Assembly: GCA_028712345.1 (NCBI GenBank)
Contig: JAQTQF010000026.1
Span: forward strand, 1-12,564
Origin: Phycisphaerae bacterium
Lineage (GTDB): Bacteria > Planctomycetota > Phycisphaerae > Sedimentisphaerales > UBA12454
Length of the DNA: 12,564 nucleotides
Reading direction: 5' to 3'
Shown here: in pieces, positions 1 to 8,111 of the stretch
Position numbering within the stretch: position 1 is the stretch's first letter
Layout of the letters: every line of letters begins with the position of its first letter
Translations under genes and position numbers: made by a program
The notes under the pieces: model-generated
The model's database searches: none
What the model was told of the DNA's origin: nothing
What the model saw: only the letters and a program-made list of their open reading frames with translations

Positions 1-42
1 ATCACCGTTCATATTGAACCGGACGAAGACAGGCCTGCTTAG
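1..42 (+). CDS. C-terminal tail of a plus-strand gene, possibly a cation diffusion facilitator transporter (partial)
   Basis: Frame 1 reads ITVHIEPDEDRPA and then TAG at 40-42; the rest of the gene lies left of the window. The pattern of a beta strand ending in xVTxHIEP followed by acidic residues resembles the end of the cytoplasmic C-terminal domain of cation diffusion facilitator (CDF) metal efflux proteins. That resemblance is from memory and rests on 13 residues. The stop TAG shares the tetranucleotide TTAG (39-42) with the TAA stop of the convergent addA, so the two genes end within one base of each other with no room for a terminator between them. It could instead be a chance open frame. 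Confidence 0.4.
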   Translation: MTVHIEPDEDRPA

Positions 43-3000
43 CAAACCTTTATTCCACTGCCAAATGATAGAAAATATAAATATCCTCCTGCAACCTGTT
101 CTTTGAGAATTTCCCCCGCCGCTTTGTAATACCATTTCATCTGCGGCAAATATCGCTCGGCTCTCTGCTGGAGCTGAGAAGAATTTATATGGTCGGTTTT
201 GAAATCGATTATAATAATTCCATCCGGCGTTTTGACCAGCATATCGATAATGCCCTGAACGATAATTTTTTCACTGCCGCTGATTTCCGCATCGGGATAT
301 AACTGTTCTGCCGAGGCTGCATAAGTAAAAGGCCATTCTCTTATCACGGTATTTTTATTGTCCAGCACAACTCTGCCAAGTTCGGAAGCAAAGAATTTTT
401 CAATGGAAGATGCATCGATTCTTTGGGCGGTTTCTTTGCGTATGCAGCCTTTTGCGAGCAAACCGGAAATCGTTTTTTCGACATCTATCCGGTTCAAGTC
501 AATATTCTGCATTACTAAATGCGTTGCGCTGCCGATAACAAGGCCATCATTGATGTTGGCGGATGTATCAAAAGAATCAAATGAAAAGCTATAATCGGCC
601 GGGGCAAATTGTTCGCCGACGGTCTGGGCTATCGAAGTTACCGACTGTTTCGCTCTTATTCCTGCTGTTTTGCCAAAAGGATACTGCCATGTCAGATTTG
701 TGTTTATCTTGGCAAGCAAAGTTGCATCGGCCAACGGTAATTTTATCTGTTCATACCTGCTTGGCGGACGGCTCTTTATTAACTGTTCTGCAATCTGCTG
801 AATATCCTGCCTCTGCCACACCTTCAAATCAAACAGATTATCCTCTGAACAGTCAATGTCGATGGGCGGTTTAAAATGTTCGATGAGTTTTTTGTGTTTC
901 GCAAGAGCCATAACCAGCCAGTCAAGTTCGCTTTTGGCGTTCTCTATCAGCCAGCCGGGCAGGTTAGGCGAATCTGAAAGCGCCGCATTGCACAGCAGGC
1001 TGGCGCAATGGTCGGATTTGGCCGCTCCGGTAATGATAAGCTTCTCGCGGGCACGAGTCATAGCGACATATAAAATTCTCATCTCCTCGGCTAAACTTTG
1101 CTTAGTCTGCTTTTCTTTTATAACCTGCCAGACAAGAGACGATTGCTTTGTGCCGGAGACTTTATCAATCACCTTAAGGCCAATGGCAGCTTGACTATCA
1201 GTAATGCAATCGGACAAATGCGTCCCGCCGCCGAATTTTTTATTAGTCTCGGCGAGAATTACAATCGGAAATTCCAGCCCCTTGCTCTTATGCACAGACA
1301 TAACCTTGACCGCATCGGCAGCGGAACTGTCCGGCTCGGCAGGAGCCCAGTCACCGCCGGATTCGAGAAGATTCTGCAGAAAATTGACAAACCTCGAAAG
1401 CGAAATCACATTGGAACTCGATGCGAAATTCTCAAACTGAATGGCACGGTGATGAAGCTTGAGCAGATTAGCCCTTCTCTGCGCCCCTCCCGCAAGAGCC
1501 GAAACGAAAGACAGCAAACCCGTTTGAGAATAAATCTGCCAGATTAAATCGGCCAGTGAGCCCCGCCGAGCAAGGGTTCGCCAATCATCGAGCCGGGCAA
1601 GTATATCAGAAATTTTCTGCCGAAGGTTTTTATCTTCACTCGAATCGGCAATAGACTCAAGCAGAGAATAAAAATCTGTCTTTTCTTCTGAATGTGCTTT
1701 TATAATCGCAAATTCATCGTCGGTTACATTAAAAATCGGGCTTCGCAGCACGGCGGCAAGCGGAATATCCTGCCGCGGATTATCGAGAACCCCCAGCAGG
1801 CACAACATATCGCTGATTTCGGTAGTCTCAAAATAACCGGCAGAACTGTCGCTTGTAACTGGTATATTGGCCGAGCGAAGGACTTGAACATAATTATTGG
1901 CTCGTTCTTTCAGGGAACGGGTCAGTATCGCAATATCGCCCCATCGGCAAGGCCGCCAGGATGCAGTTGTCTTATCATAAATTTTAAATTTCTCGACCTC
2001 GACGAGTTTTTTTATCCTGTCAGCAACGACTAAAGCTCTGCGATTTATCGCATCTGACAAAACGCCCGAAGCGTTTTCATTCTCATCGTTATTATCATCC
2101 TCATCTTCCTGCTGTTCTGTCCGGTCTTCATCAACGATAATTACTTCCACATCGGGCTTTCCATCGGAAGATTCAGAAGAGGCGGCAAATGGTTTCAACG
2201 CGGCTTTTTCGTCATAATCTATTGCCGCTACCGAGGAAGTCATAATCCGTGAAAAAATTTCATTTACGAAATTCAAAATGCCCGGCCTTGAACGAAAATT
2301 TTCATTCAAATCGACTCGTGATTTAGACTCGTCGGTTTTTGTATCGTTTAAACGCTGAACAAACAGGCCGCAGTCGGCGCCTCGCCAGGCATAAATGCTC
2401 TGCTTGACATCGCCGACGACAAAAACTTTAGCCGAGCCGGACAGAAGGTCGATTATCCTTTGTTGAACGGGGTTGATGTCCTGATATTCATCGACAAAAA
2501 TATATTTGTATCTTTTCTGCAATTCAATCGCGACATCGGAAGCTTCGCCCGAATCGATATCACCATCTTTACTAAGCAGTTTCAGCATATATTTCTCAAG
2601 GTCGGCAAAATCCAGACAACCGAACCGCTGCTTTTCCTGCTGATAGGCAATATCGAACCTCTTGACAAGCTCGAGCAGAACCTTGGTCTGAACCGAACAG
2701 CCGCCGGCAACGAGACTTTCGTATTCAGGATTCAAAATCGCAAATGAAGAAAGCTCTTTAAAACCCTCTATTGCCTTTTTCGCGGGTGAAAGGATCAAAT
2801 CCCTTATCCGGCCATCAAGTCCTTTTGGCTTATTGGGCCATTTAAAACCTTCAAAGCTGGTCGAGAGCTCAATAAAAGTCTTCAAATCGTCTTTTTGCAA
2901 AAGTTCAATCGCAAGGATGATTACCGGCAGACAATCCGTTTCAATTTTTTCCTTCCAGTGGCAACCGGTAATCTGCGCGTCAAGTTTCAGCGACCGCTCA

Positions 3001-3674
3001 AACTGCTGTTTAAAGGTTTTAAGCTTATCTAAAATAATCTGCTTTTGGTTTTTCACCGCCTCCGACGATGCGGAAACAATCGCATCATTTAAAATAATCG
3101 CTCTGTCAAACCAGTTTTGGCGGGACGCAACGGTATCAAGAAAATCGCTGATTTTAATAATGCAGTCCAAAAAGTTATGTTTGCCGCCGGCCACCGCCCT
3201 GCCCCGCAGAAGTTTTTGCATCCTATCGGCTAAATCCTGCCAGCCGTCTTCGATTACCTGTTTGAGAATTTCGGATTTTATCAATTTACTCTCGTCGTCA
3301 TCCATCACCCTGACGGCGGGGTCTATGCCGAGACGATGAAAATGGGCGGTGATAGTCCGTTTGCAAAATGCGTGTATCGTGCTTATATCAGCGGCATCAA
3401 GCATCAGAAGCTGTCTGCCGAGGCGGACATCCTTTGTTTCTGCGGCTTTATCTCTAAGCCTTTGAGCAATCCGGCTGTTCATCTCGCCGGCGGCCGCATC
3501 GGTAAAGGTCAGCACGAGTATATCGGACACATCAGGGGGCAAATCCGAACCGGACAGGATATGTACGCACCTGTGCGACAGAACGCTGGTTTTGCCGGTA
3601 CCGGCGCTTGCCGTTACGATAATATCGTCGCTTTGCGATTCTATCGCCTGTTTTTGTGAATGCGTCCAGTTCAT
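39..3674 (-). CDS. addA: AddA: helicase-nuclease subunit of the AddAB (RecBCD-type) recombination complex
   Basis: ATP-dependent 3'-5' helicase with a C-terminal nuclease; with AddB it unwinds and resects double-strand breaks for RecA loading. The 1211 residues match the family's usual size. Superfamily 1 (UvrD/Rep) motifs appear in order: Q-motif near 4-11, Walker A AGTGKT 24-29, motif Ia LTFTDAAAGEM 55-65, STIHAFC 98-104, DEYQD 395-399, GDVKQSIYAWRG 421-432, NENFRSRP 457-464, VMSVHKSKGLEFP 791-803 and LYVAMTRARE 868-877. The PD-(D/E)XK nuclease follows: H1052, D1144 in GIIDML, then D1157 and K1159 in DFKT, so both activities look intact. A highly acidic stretch at about 515-534 is probably a flexible linker. 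The ATG lies one base after the addB stop (TAG-T-ATG) with no clear Shine-Dalgarno, which suggests translational coupling. The annotated start places the Q-motif exactly at the N-terminus, as expected. Confidence 0.97.
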   Translation of the reverse strand: MNWTHSQKQAIESQSDDIIVTASAGTGKTSVLSHRCVHILSGSDLPPDVSDILVLTFTDAAAGEMNSRIAQRLRDKAAETKDVRLGRQLLMLDAADISTIHAFCKRTITAHFHRLGIDPAVRVMDDDESKLIKSEILKQVIEDGWQDLADRMQKLLRGRAVAGGKHNFLDCIIKISDFLDTVASRQNWFDRAIILNDAIVSASSEAVKNQKQIILDKLKTFKQQFERSLKLDAQITGCHWKEKIETDCLPVIILAIELLQKDDLKTFIELSTSFEGFKWPNKPKGLDGRIRDLILSPAKKAIEGFKELSSFAILNPEYESLVAGGCSVQTKVLLELVKRFDIAYQQEKQRFGCLDFADLEKYMLKLLSKDGDIDSGEASDVAIELQKRYKYIFVDEYQDINPVQQRIIDLLSGSAKVFVVGDVKQSIYAWRGADCGLFVQRLNDTKTDESKSRVDLNENFRSRPGILNFVNEIFSRIMTSSVAAIDYDEKAALKPFAASSESSDGKPDVEVIIVDEDRTEQQEDEDDNNDENENASGVLSDAINRRALVVADRIKKLVEVEKFKIYDKTTASWRPCRWGDIAILTRSLKERANNYVQVLRSANIPVTSDSSAGYFETTEISDMLCLLGVLDNPRQDIPLAAVLRSPIFNVTDDEFAIIKAHSEEKTDFYSLLESIADSSEDKNLRQKISDILARLDDWRTLARRGSLADLIWQIYSQTGLLSFVSALAGGAQRRANLLKLHHRAIQFENFASSSNVISLSRFVNFLQNLLESGGDWAPAEPDSSAADAVKVMSVHKSKGLEFPIVILAETNKKFGGGTHLSDCITDSQAAIGLKVIDKVSGTKQSSLVWQVIKEKQTKQSLAEEMRILYVAMTRAREKLIITGAAKSDHCASLLCNAALSDSPNLPGWLIENAKSELDWLVMALAKHKKLIEHFKPPIDIDCSEDNLFDLKVWQRQDIQQIAEQLIKSRPPSRYEQIKLPLADATLLAKINTNLTWQYPFGKTAGIRAKQSVTSIAQTVGEQFAPADYSFSFDSFDTSANINDGLVIGSATHLVMQNIDLNRIDVEKTISGLLAKGCIRKETAQRIDASSIEKFFASELGRVVLDNKNTVIREWPFTYAASAEQLYPDAEISGSEKIIVQGIIDMLVKTPDGIIIIDFKTDHINSSQLQQRAERYLPQMKWYYKAAGEILKEQVAGGYLYFLSFGSGIKVC

Positions 3675-3675
3675 A

Positions 3676-6600
3676 CTATTCGACAGTCTTGAAAAATTCG
3701 GTCTTTGAAAACTTTTCTATATTTCTATATTCATTCATCTGCCAGTCAAACCGGCATACCGGCTTATACGGACAATGCGTACACGGGATTTTTTTTATAT
3801 ACTTATATGGATTTATATCTATCGTGCCGGCAGTTATCCTGCCTCCAAGTTCTTTGAGCTTGTTTTTTGTAAAAGATAAAAGTTTTGAAAAATCCGCATT
3901 ATATAAAAGTGAGCTTGTTTCATATCTGCCGAATTGCTTATTGTCTTTGGTTACCTGAAAATTATAAAATGAACTGTAGCCGGTCTCGGTTTCGCAGTCG
4001 ATGAGATTAAAAAACTCACCGTTAAAAACACCCTTCGGTTTTCTTTTCTCCTTCACGCCGTTTTTATACGAAGCCTGAATCGGCAGATAAAACGCTCCGA
4101 GCGGAACAAGCTCTTTATGCTTATCAATACCCCTTCCATTCAAAGCGAGAAGATATATCGGAAGCTGCAAATCGAGTCCCGCCTTGAGCAGCGAATAGCT
4201 GACCGCAGTTTCCGAAGTCTTGTAATCAAAGACAACCGCGTAATTGGTCCCCGCTTTGCAGACTATATCGACCCTGTCAATCTTGCCCTCAAGATGAAGT
4301 TTTTCGCCGTTTTCCAGTTCAATCTCGATTGCAGGCAAGATGGACTTACTGCCGAACTTAAGCTCGGAGGCAATCTGAACAAACTCCCCGGCACGGGCAA
4401 TCTGTGAGAACTCCACTACGGCTTCCCTAATAATCTCTGATGCGGACTCAATTATATAGCCGTTATGATTTGACTTATTTCTGAAATTTTTCAAAAATGA
4501 ATTTTTAACTATAAATTCCTCGACAGACTTATCGGCATACAGCGCAAGCGATTCGGGCCTAACAGTTGACAGGGAAAAACCGTCGCTTTTAAGCTCATTA
4601 GAAAGCAATTCAAGAACGCCGTGATAAAATCGGCCGAGATTCAAGGGCTCCATTTCAAAGGATCGCCTCTCTTGGAGCTTCATAATATGAGCGGCAAAAT
4701 GCTGATACGGACAATTCGCAAACGATTTCAGCCTTGTAGCGCTGGTCGAAAGAGCCGAGGCAAATAATTTTCCTGCCGTTTTTTCGTCGAGCCTTGCAGT
4801 ATTAGAATATTCTATCGCCGATTTAACTTTCGCAAGACCGTAATTAGCAGCCATCTCATCGCAAAGCCATCTGCATTTCGCGTCAAATTCATTCGCCGGC
4901 AGTGAATTATCCCTGCCGAGCCTCGAAGCGACAAGAACAGTCAAATCTGAAACAGTATAAATATCGTCAGCCGAGTCGCTGCCGAAATATTTTTCTTCCC
5001 TCAAATCGCTGAACAACGCTCTTAACTGATTGACCAAAAAGCTGCACTGAACTTCATTGCCCTTCTCATCGGTCATAGGATATGTGATATACAAAAACCT
5101 GCTCGGACGGGTAAAAGCGATATACGCAAGGTATCTGCGATCGACAAGCTGCATCGTTCCCGACCGTGCCAATTCAAAATCCGCTTCAGACGCAATCCGG
5201 CGGTCTTTGTCGTTGAGAATATTATCATAATGAACCGGCACGGGAAATTGCCTGTCGGCTGCGCCTATCAGAAAAACCGCTTTCAGCTCAGGGTGCCTGC
5301 TCCGCTCAATAGAGCCGACAAGAACCTGGTCAAGAGCGGGCGGAATAAGAGCCGCCGTCATTTGCGAAAATGCCGAACTTATTATAGAGGCGCACTGCTT
5401 TGCTGTTACGACAATGTTTTTAAAAATATATAAAAAATCGTCCATCAACTGCGTAAATTGCGCGAAGAATTGCTGATGAAGCTGCGCCTCATCAAGTCTG
5501 GCTTGCTGGAAAGCGGCTTCTGTCCAGCTCTGCAAATGCTCTCTTACGCCGAGCCGGTCGAGAAAACCAAAAAGCTCGCTGCAAAACTCTTCTGCCTTCA
5601 TCGCCCCGCCGCTTTGCAAAGACTGCCGCAAATGCAATAACTGCTTCGTCGCTTTTTGCCGGATTGACTCTATTTGTTTGTTATTGAAATCCTCATCATC
5701 CGCCGGGGCAAAAACCCAAGGCAGGTCTCTAAGCCAGTCGTCGGTTTCGATATTGAACGCAAGACAATAATTTTCAAGCCGGTCAACTTCGCCCCTGCTC
5801 ACGGCAACAAGGTCGCTCTTGAGATAATTTATCACATCGGCGGTCGTAAAACGGTCGCCGGCAATTTTCAGCGCGCTTGTTATAAGCTCTACCGCCGGGT
5901 ACTGCTGAAGGTCTCTCCTGCGGTCAACAAAAAACGGGATTTTAAAATCAGTAAAAATCGCTTGTATATAATGACGATACGCATCAATATCGGAAGCAAT
6001 GACGGCAATATCACGCCAGCTAAAATTTTGCTCCCTTATAAGAGAACAAATCTGACGGGCAACATAATCGACCTCCGTTCTTATCTTTGCGCAGGGAGTA
6101 ATCTTTATATTCCCCCCCGCCGAGACTGTCGGCAAATCCTCAAAGCTGAAAATATTTTTCTCAATACGCCCAATCGCTTTTGATTTTTCAAACCGTCGCG
6201 GCTCTGCCAAAACAATTGGCTTTTCCTCCTTCAGTCCGCTCGCCTTAAGCTGGCGGTATGTCTGGAGCGTTGGATAAAAAATACTCGTTACATCAGACAG
6301 ACTGTCCGGCCGGTTTATCTCCGCCGCATCGAGACACAAAGCTATTTTCGCCGAAGATGAAACCTTTAAAACCTCGCAGAGCAGATTAAGCTCGGATGTC
6401 GTAAAACCCGCAAAGCCGTCGACCCATAATTTGCAGCCTTTTAGAAAATCGGCCTGGCCAACAGAGGCTTTGGCAAGATTAAGCTGATTGTCGTTATTAA
6501 AAAACCTGCCCTCGACAAAATCAAGATACTGTTTATATATTAGGTTGATGTCAGAAAGCTTGGCACTCGTCAGTTCCGAAGTTTTTGAATCATCGAGCCG

Positions 6601-7086
6601 GGCAATAAATTTTTCAATATCGTCAGGGCTTTTGCCGTACTGCTGCAGTTCGCAAATCGTCGCGCCTATCGAAACAGCCGTGCCAGGCCTCTCGGCAGAC
6701 CAAGCAAACACAGACAGCTTGCCCGCATTTTCGCAGAGCAGACGATGAACAATCATTTCTCTTGCCTGAGCGGTAAGGGGTCTGGCGGCAAGATTTTTGC
6801 CGAAAATCATATAGCAGAGCCGCTGAAACGACAGAATATGCAGCCTGCTGTAACCCTTTATTCTGTCGTCAGACATAATTGCCCGCTCGGCCTGATATGT
6901 CGCCTGCTCCGGCACGAGATAAACAAGATTAGTTTTGTTTAGCCCCGACCCCTGCGGTCGGGGTTGTTTAGCCCTGCCATCTTGATGGCAGGGTTCGTTC
7001 GTTTCAAGCAGACTCTCAGTTATCTGCTTTATGCAAAGCGTCGTCTTGCCCGTCCCGCTCCTGCCTAAGATAAATTGCAATGCCAT
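3676..7086 (-). CDS. addB: AddB: nuclease and recognition subunit of AddAB, with iron-sulfur cluster and an in-frame repeat insertion
   Basis: Second subunit of AddAB. In the family it has an inactivated helicase core that scans for Chi and a nuclease that cuts the 5' strand. From the ATG at 7086 it is 1136 residues. Walker A GRSGTGKT is at 8-15. The C-terminal nuclease shows H822, D937 in GKIDRVD, then D954 and K956 in DYKTS. Four cysteines, C792 (NCPYQHFA) and C1102, C1105, C1111 (CTHCPYKPVC), match the spacing of the AddB 4Fe-4S cluster. A longer frame starts at TTG 7098, but the ATG puts the first beta strand (ALQFILGRSG) right at the N-terminus as in homologues. No good Shine-Dalgarno is visible. 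Residues 31-50 are encoded by two palindromic repeat units (6937-6996) and have no counterpart in Bacillus subtilis AddB as I recall it. The reading frame survives, so the protein is probably functional. Confidence 0.96.
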   Translation of the reverse strand: MALQFILGRSGTGKTTLCIKQITESLLETNEPCHQDGRAKQPRPQGSGLNKTNLVYLVPEQATYQAERAIMSDDRIKGYSRLHILSFQRLCYMIFGKNLAARPLTAQAREMIVHRLLCENAGKLSVFAWSAERPGTAVSIGATICELQQYGKSPDDIEKFIARLDDSKTSELTSAKLSDINLIYKQYLDFVEGRFFNNDNQLNLAKASVGQADFLKGCKLWVDGFAGFTTSELNLLCEVLKVSSSAKIALCLDAAEINRPDSLSDVTSIFYPTLQTYRQLKASGLKEEKPIVLAEPRRFEKSKAIGRIEKNIFSFEDLPTVSAGGNIKITPCAKIRTEVDYVARQICSLIREQNFSWRDIAVIASDIDAYRHYIQAIFTDFKIPFFVDRRRDLQQYPAVELITSALKIAGDRFTTADVINYLKSDLVAVSRGEVDRLENYCLAFNIETDDWLRDLPWVFAPADDEDFNNKQIESIRQKATKQLLHLRQSLQSGGAMKAEEFCSELFGFLDRLGVREHLQSWTEAAFQQARLDEAQLHQQFFAQFTQLMDDFLYIFKNIVVTAKQCASIISSAFSQMTAALIPPALDQVLVGSIERSRHPELKAVFLIGAADRQFPVPVHYDNILNDKDRRIASEADFELARSGTMQLVDRRYLAYIAFTRPSRFLYITYPMTDEKGNEVQCSFLVNQLRALFSDLREEKYFGSDSADDIYTVSDLTVLVASRLGRDNSLPANEFDAKCRWLCDEMAANYGLAKVKSAIEYSNTARLDEKTAGKLFASALSTSATRLKSFANCPYQHFAAHIMKLQERRSFEMEPLNLGRFYHGVLELLSNELKSDGFSLSTVRPESLALYADKSVEEFIVKNSFLKNFRNKSNHNGYIIESASEIIREAVVEFSQIARAGEFVQIASELKFGSKSILPAIEIELENGEKLHLEGKIDRVDIVCKAGTNYAVVFDYKTSETAVSYSLLKAGLDLQLPIYLLALNGRGIDKHKELVPLGAFYLPIQASYKNGVKEKRKPKGVFNGEFFNLIDCETETGYSSFYNFQVTKDNKQFGRYETSSLLYNADFSKLLSFTKNKLKELGGRITAGTIDINPYKYIKKIPCTHCPYKPVCRFDWQMNEYRNIEKFSKTEFFKTVE
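6937..6996. repeat. Two tandem palindromic repeat units inserted in frame within addB
   Basis: Unit 1 is a hairpin with 8-bp arms CCCCGACC (6943-6950) and GGTCGGGG (6956-6963) and loop CCTGC. Unit 2 has 9-bp arms CCCTGCCAT (6972-6980) and ATGGCAGGG (6985-6993) and loop CTTG. Both units are preceded by TTTAG and followed by TT on the plus strand, so they share a frame and look like two members of one family side by side. The block is 60 bases, a multiple of three, and encodes residues 31-50 of AddB. Without it, 21 residues would separate the Walker A lysine-threonine from the LVPEQ strand. The same distance is about 22 in B. subtilis AddB (recalled from memory). Stem 2 recurs identically at 10688-10709 outside any gene. 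Confidence 0.85.
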
Positions 7087-7148
7087 ATTAAATATCAAAA
7101 ATTAAAATGAAAAATTACATATAAAAATTAAAAAATTCCTCTGTACAA

Positions 7149-7176
7149 TGTCATTCCCGCAAAAGCGGGAATCCAT
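7149..7176. repeat. Palindromic intergenic repeat with ATTCCCGC arms
   Basis: Perfect 8-bp arms ATTCCCGC (7153-7160) and GCGGGAAT (7165-7172) around an AAAA loop, inside the wider pattern TGTCATTCCCGC...GGGAATCCAT. This pattern is, from memory, a very widespread REP-like extragenic palindrome in many bacterial phyla. It lies between the uracil-DNA glycosylase and addB, both on the minus strand. A T-rich tract follows on that strand only about 15 bases later, so it is at best a weak attenuator or an mRNA 3' stabiliser. Its function here is unknown. Confidence 0.8.
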
Positions 7177-7186
7177 ATTTTTTCAG

Positions 7187-7257
7187 ACACAGATTTACAC
7201 AGATTAACACGGATAAAAAAACAACAAATTCGTGTTTATTCGTGTTCATTCGTGGCT
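7187..7257. repeat. Two facing arrays of a 10-bp repeat (ACACRGATTW and its inverse)
   Basis: Three direct 10-bp units, ACACAGATTT, ACACAGATTA and ACACGGATAA (7187-7216), are followed after 11 bases by three units of the opposite orientation, ATTCGTGTTT, ATTCGTGTTC and ATTCGTGGCT (7228-7257). The inner units can pair imperfectly: ATTAACACGGAT against ATAAACACGAAT matches at 10 of 12 positions. The downstream bases to 7280 (TTTGTGCCTTCGCGGC) look like a degenerate continuation. Such degenerate arrays are common between genes in environmental genomes, from memory. No gene is visible in 7087-7283. Confidence 0.75.
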
Positions 7258-7283
7258 ATTTTCTTTTGTGCCTTCGCGGCTAA

Positions 7284-8000
7284 TTACTTCGGCACTTCAA
7301 GTCCCAACTCTGCAATAACCGCCTGCATATCTTCCCATACTTTCCGCCGGTTATCATCGGAATAATTCCTCAGCAGATATGCGGGATGATAGGTCGGCAT
7401 AAGTTTTACCGGCTCGGCGTTTTCGTCAAAGTAGAAATCGTGGAACTTGCCGCGCAACTGGCCGATGGGCTTGTTGGTATTTAGAAGCGTTTTTGCGGCA
7501 GGAGCGCCGAGAGCGACAATCACCTCCGGCCGGATTATCGAAAGCTGGCTTTTAAGAAAAGGCAGACAGCTTATAATCTCATCCGGCCTGGGTTCGCGGT
7601 TTTCCGGCGGACGACATTTTACGATATTGCAGATATAAACATCGCCCCGCTTCAACCCCATCGCAGCTATAATTTTATCTAATAATTGTCCCGCCCTGCC
7701 GACAAAAGGCCTGCCCTGAAGGTCTTCATTCTCGCCGGGCCCCTCGCCGACAAAAACCAGTCTTGCATCGGGACTGCCTTCGCCGGGGACCGAATTCGTT
7801 CTTGTGCCGCCCAATACACATTTCTGGCATTCCTTAACCTGCCGGGCAACTTCCGCAAGAAGCTCGGCCTTATCGGCCTGATTTTCCTGCGGCTGCGAAG
7901 CAGAGACAGATTTGGCCGGTTTGACTGTAAAACCGGTAAAAAAATCCGTCAGCTCGATATGCTGGTCAAAAATCTTCCTTAAATCTCTCTTTTCTTCCAT
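7284..8000 (-). CDS. Family 4 uracil-DNA glycosylase with 4Fe-4S cluster
   Basis: Removes uracil, produced by cytosine deamination or misincorporation, from DNA to start base-excision repair. From the ATG at 8000 the protein is 238 residues. The active-site motif GEGPGENE is at 85-92, followed by DLQGRPFVGRAGQLLD. The iron-sulfur cysteines C58, C61, C129 and C145 fit the family pattern C-x2-C-x(about 70)-C-x(about 15)-C, with C129 in NIVKCRPPENR. The second active-site motif HPAYLLR is at 205-211. The frame can be extended to GTG at 8051, but that codon lies inside the gdhA terminator hairpin, so the ATG is preferred. The first 50 residues are low in conservation and probably a linker. Only a weak GGA precedes the ATG. 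The gene sits upstream of addB in the same direction with 197 bases between, a DNA-repair neighbourhood. SPO1 phage polymerase-related names are sometimes given to this family. Confidence 0.94.
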   Translation of the reverse strand: MEEKRDLRKIFDQHIELTDFFTGFTVKPAKSVSASQPQENQADKAELLAEVARQVKECQKCVLGGTRTNSVPGEGSPDARLVFVGEGPGENEDLQGRPFVGRAGQLLDKIIAAMGLKRGDVYICNIVKCRPPENREPRPDEIISCLPFLKSQLSIIRPEVIVALGAPAAKTLLNTNKPIGQLRGKFHDFYFDENAEPVKLMPTYHPAYLLRNYSDDNRRKVWEDMQAVIAELGLEVPK

Positions 8001-8037
8001 ATTCCAATTGTAATAACAACCGGCCAGGCGGGCAATT

Positions 8038-8072
8038 AAAAAACCCCGCACCAGTTTATACCGATGCGGGGT
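8038..8072 (-). terminator. Intrinsic terminator of gdhA
   Basis: Read on the minus strand, arms ACCCCGCA and TGCGGGGT (plus 8065-8072 and 8043-8050) form an 8-bp GC-rich stem. It extends through an inner T, CGGT / ACTG, G pairing, with two G-T wobbles, to an ATAA tetraloop, giving about 13 bp in all. A run of six T follows at once (plus 8043-8038, sharing its first base with the stem). It lies 40 bases after the gdhA stop and ends about 37 bases before the uracil-DNA glycosylase ATG, so it should separate gdhA expression from the repair genes. Confidence 0.88.
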
Positions 8073-8111
8073 CCCGTATCTTTTATTTTTAATTTTTTAT
8101 CTTTGATTTTC

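Noticed and set aside
358..3339. Many open frames on the plus strand opposite addA (for example 856-1194 and 2833-3339)
   Set aside because: They are antisense shadows of a gene whose helicase and nuclease motifs are intact from end to end; none shows a recognisable domain.
7087..7098. Alternative TTG start for addB at 7098
   Set aside because: It adds only MIFN before the conserved first strand and has no ribosome-binding site; the ATG at 7086 fits the family better.
7187..7257. Possible CRISPR array
   Set aside because: The units are 10 bp, directly adjacent and without unique spacers; the second half is inverted. No cas gene is present.
8001..8051. GTG start for the uracil-DNA glycosylase at 8051
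   Set aside because: The codon is within the gdhA terminator hairpin, and the extra 17 residues resemble no part of the family.
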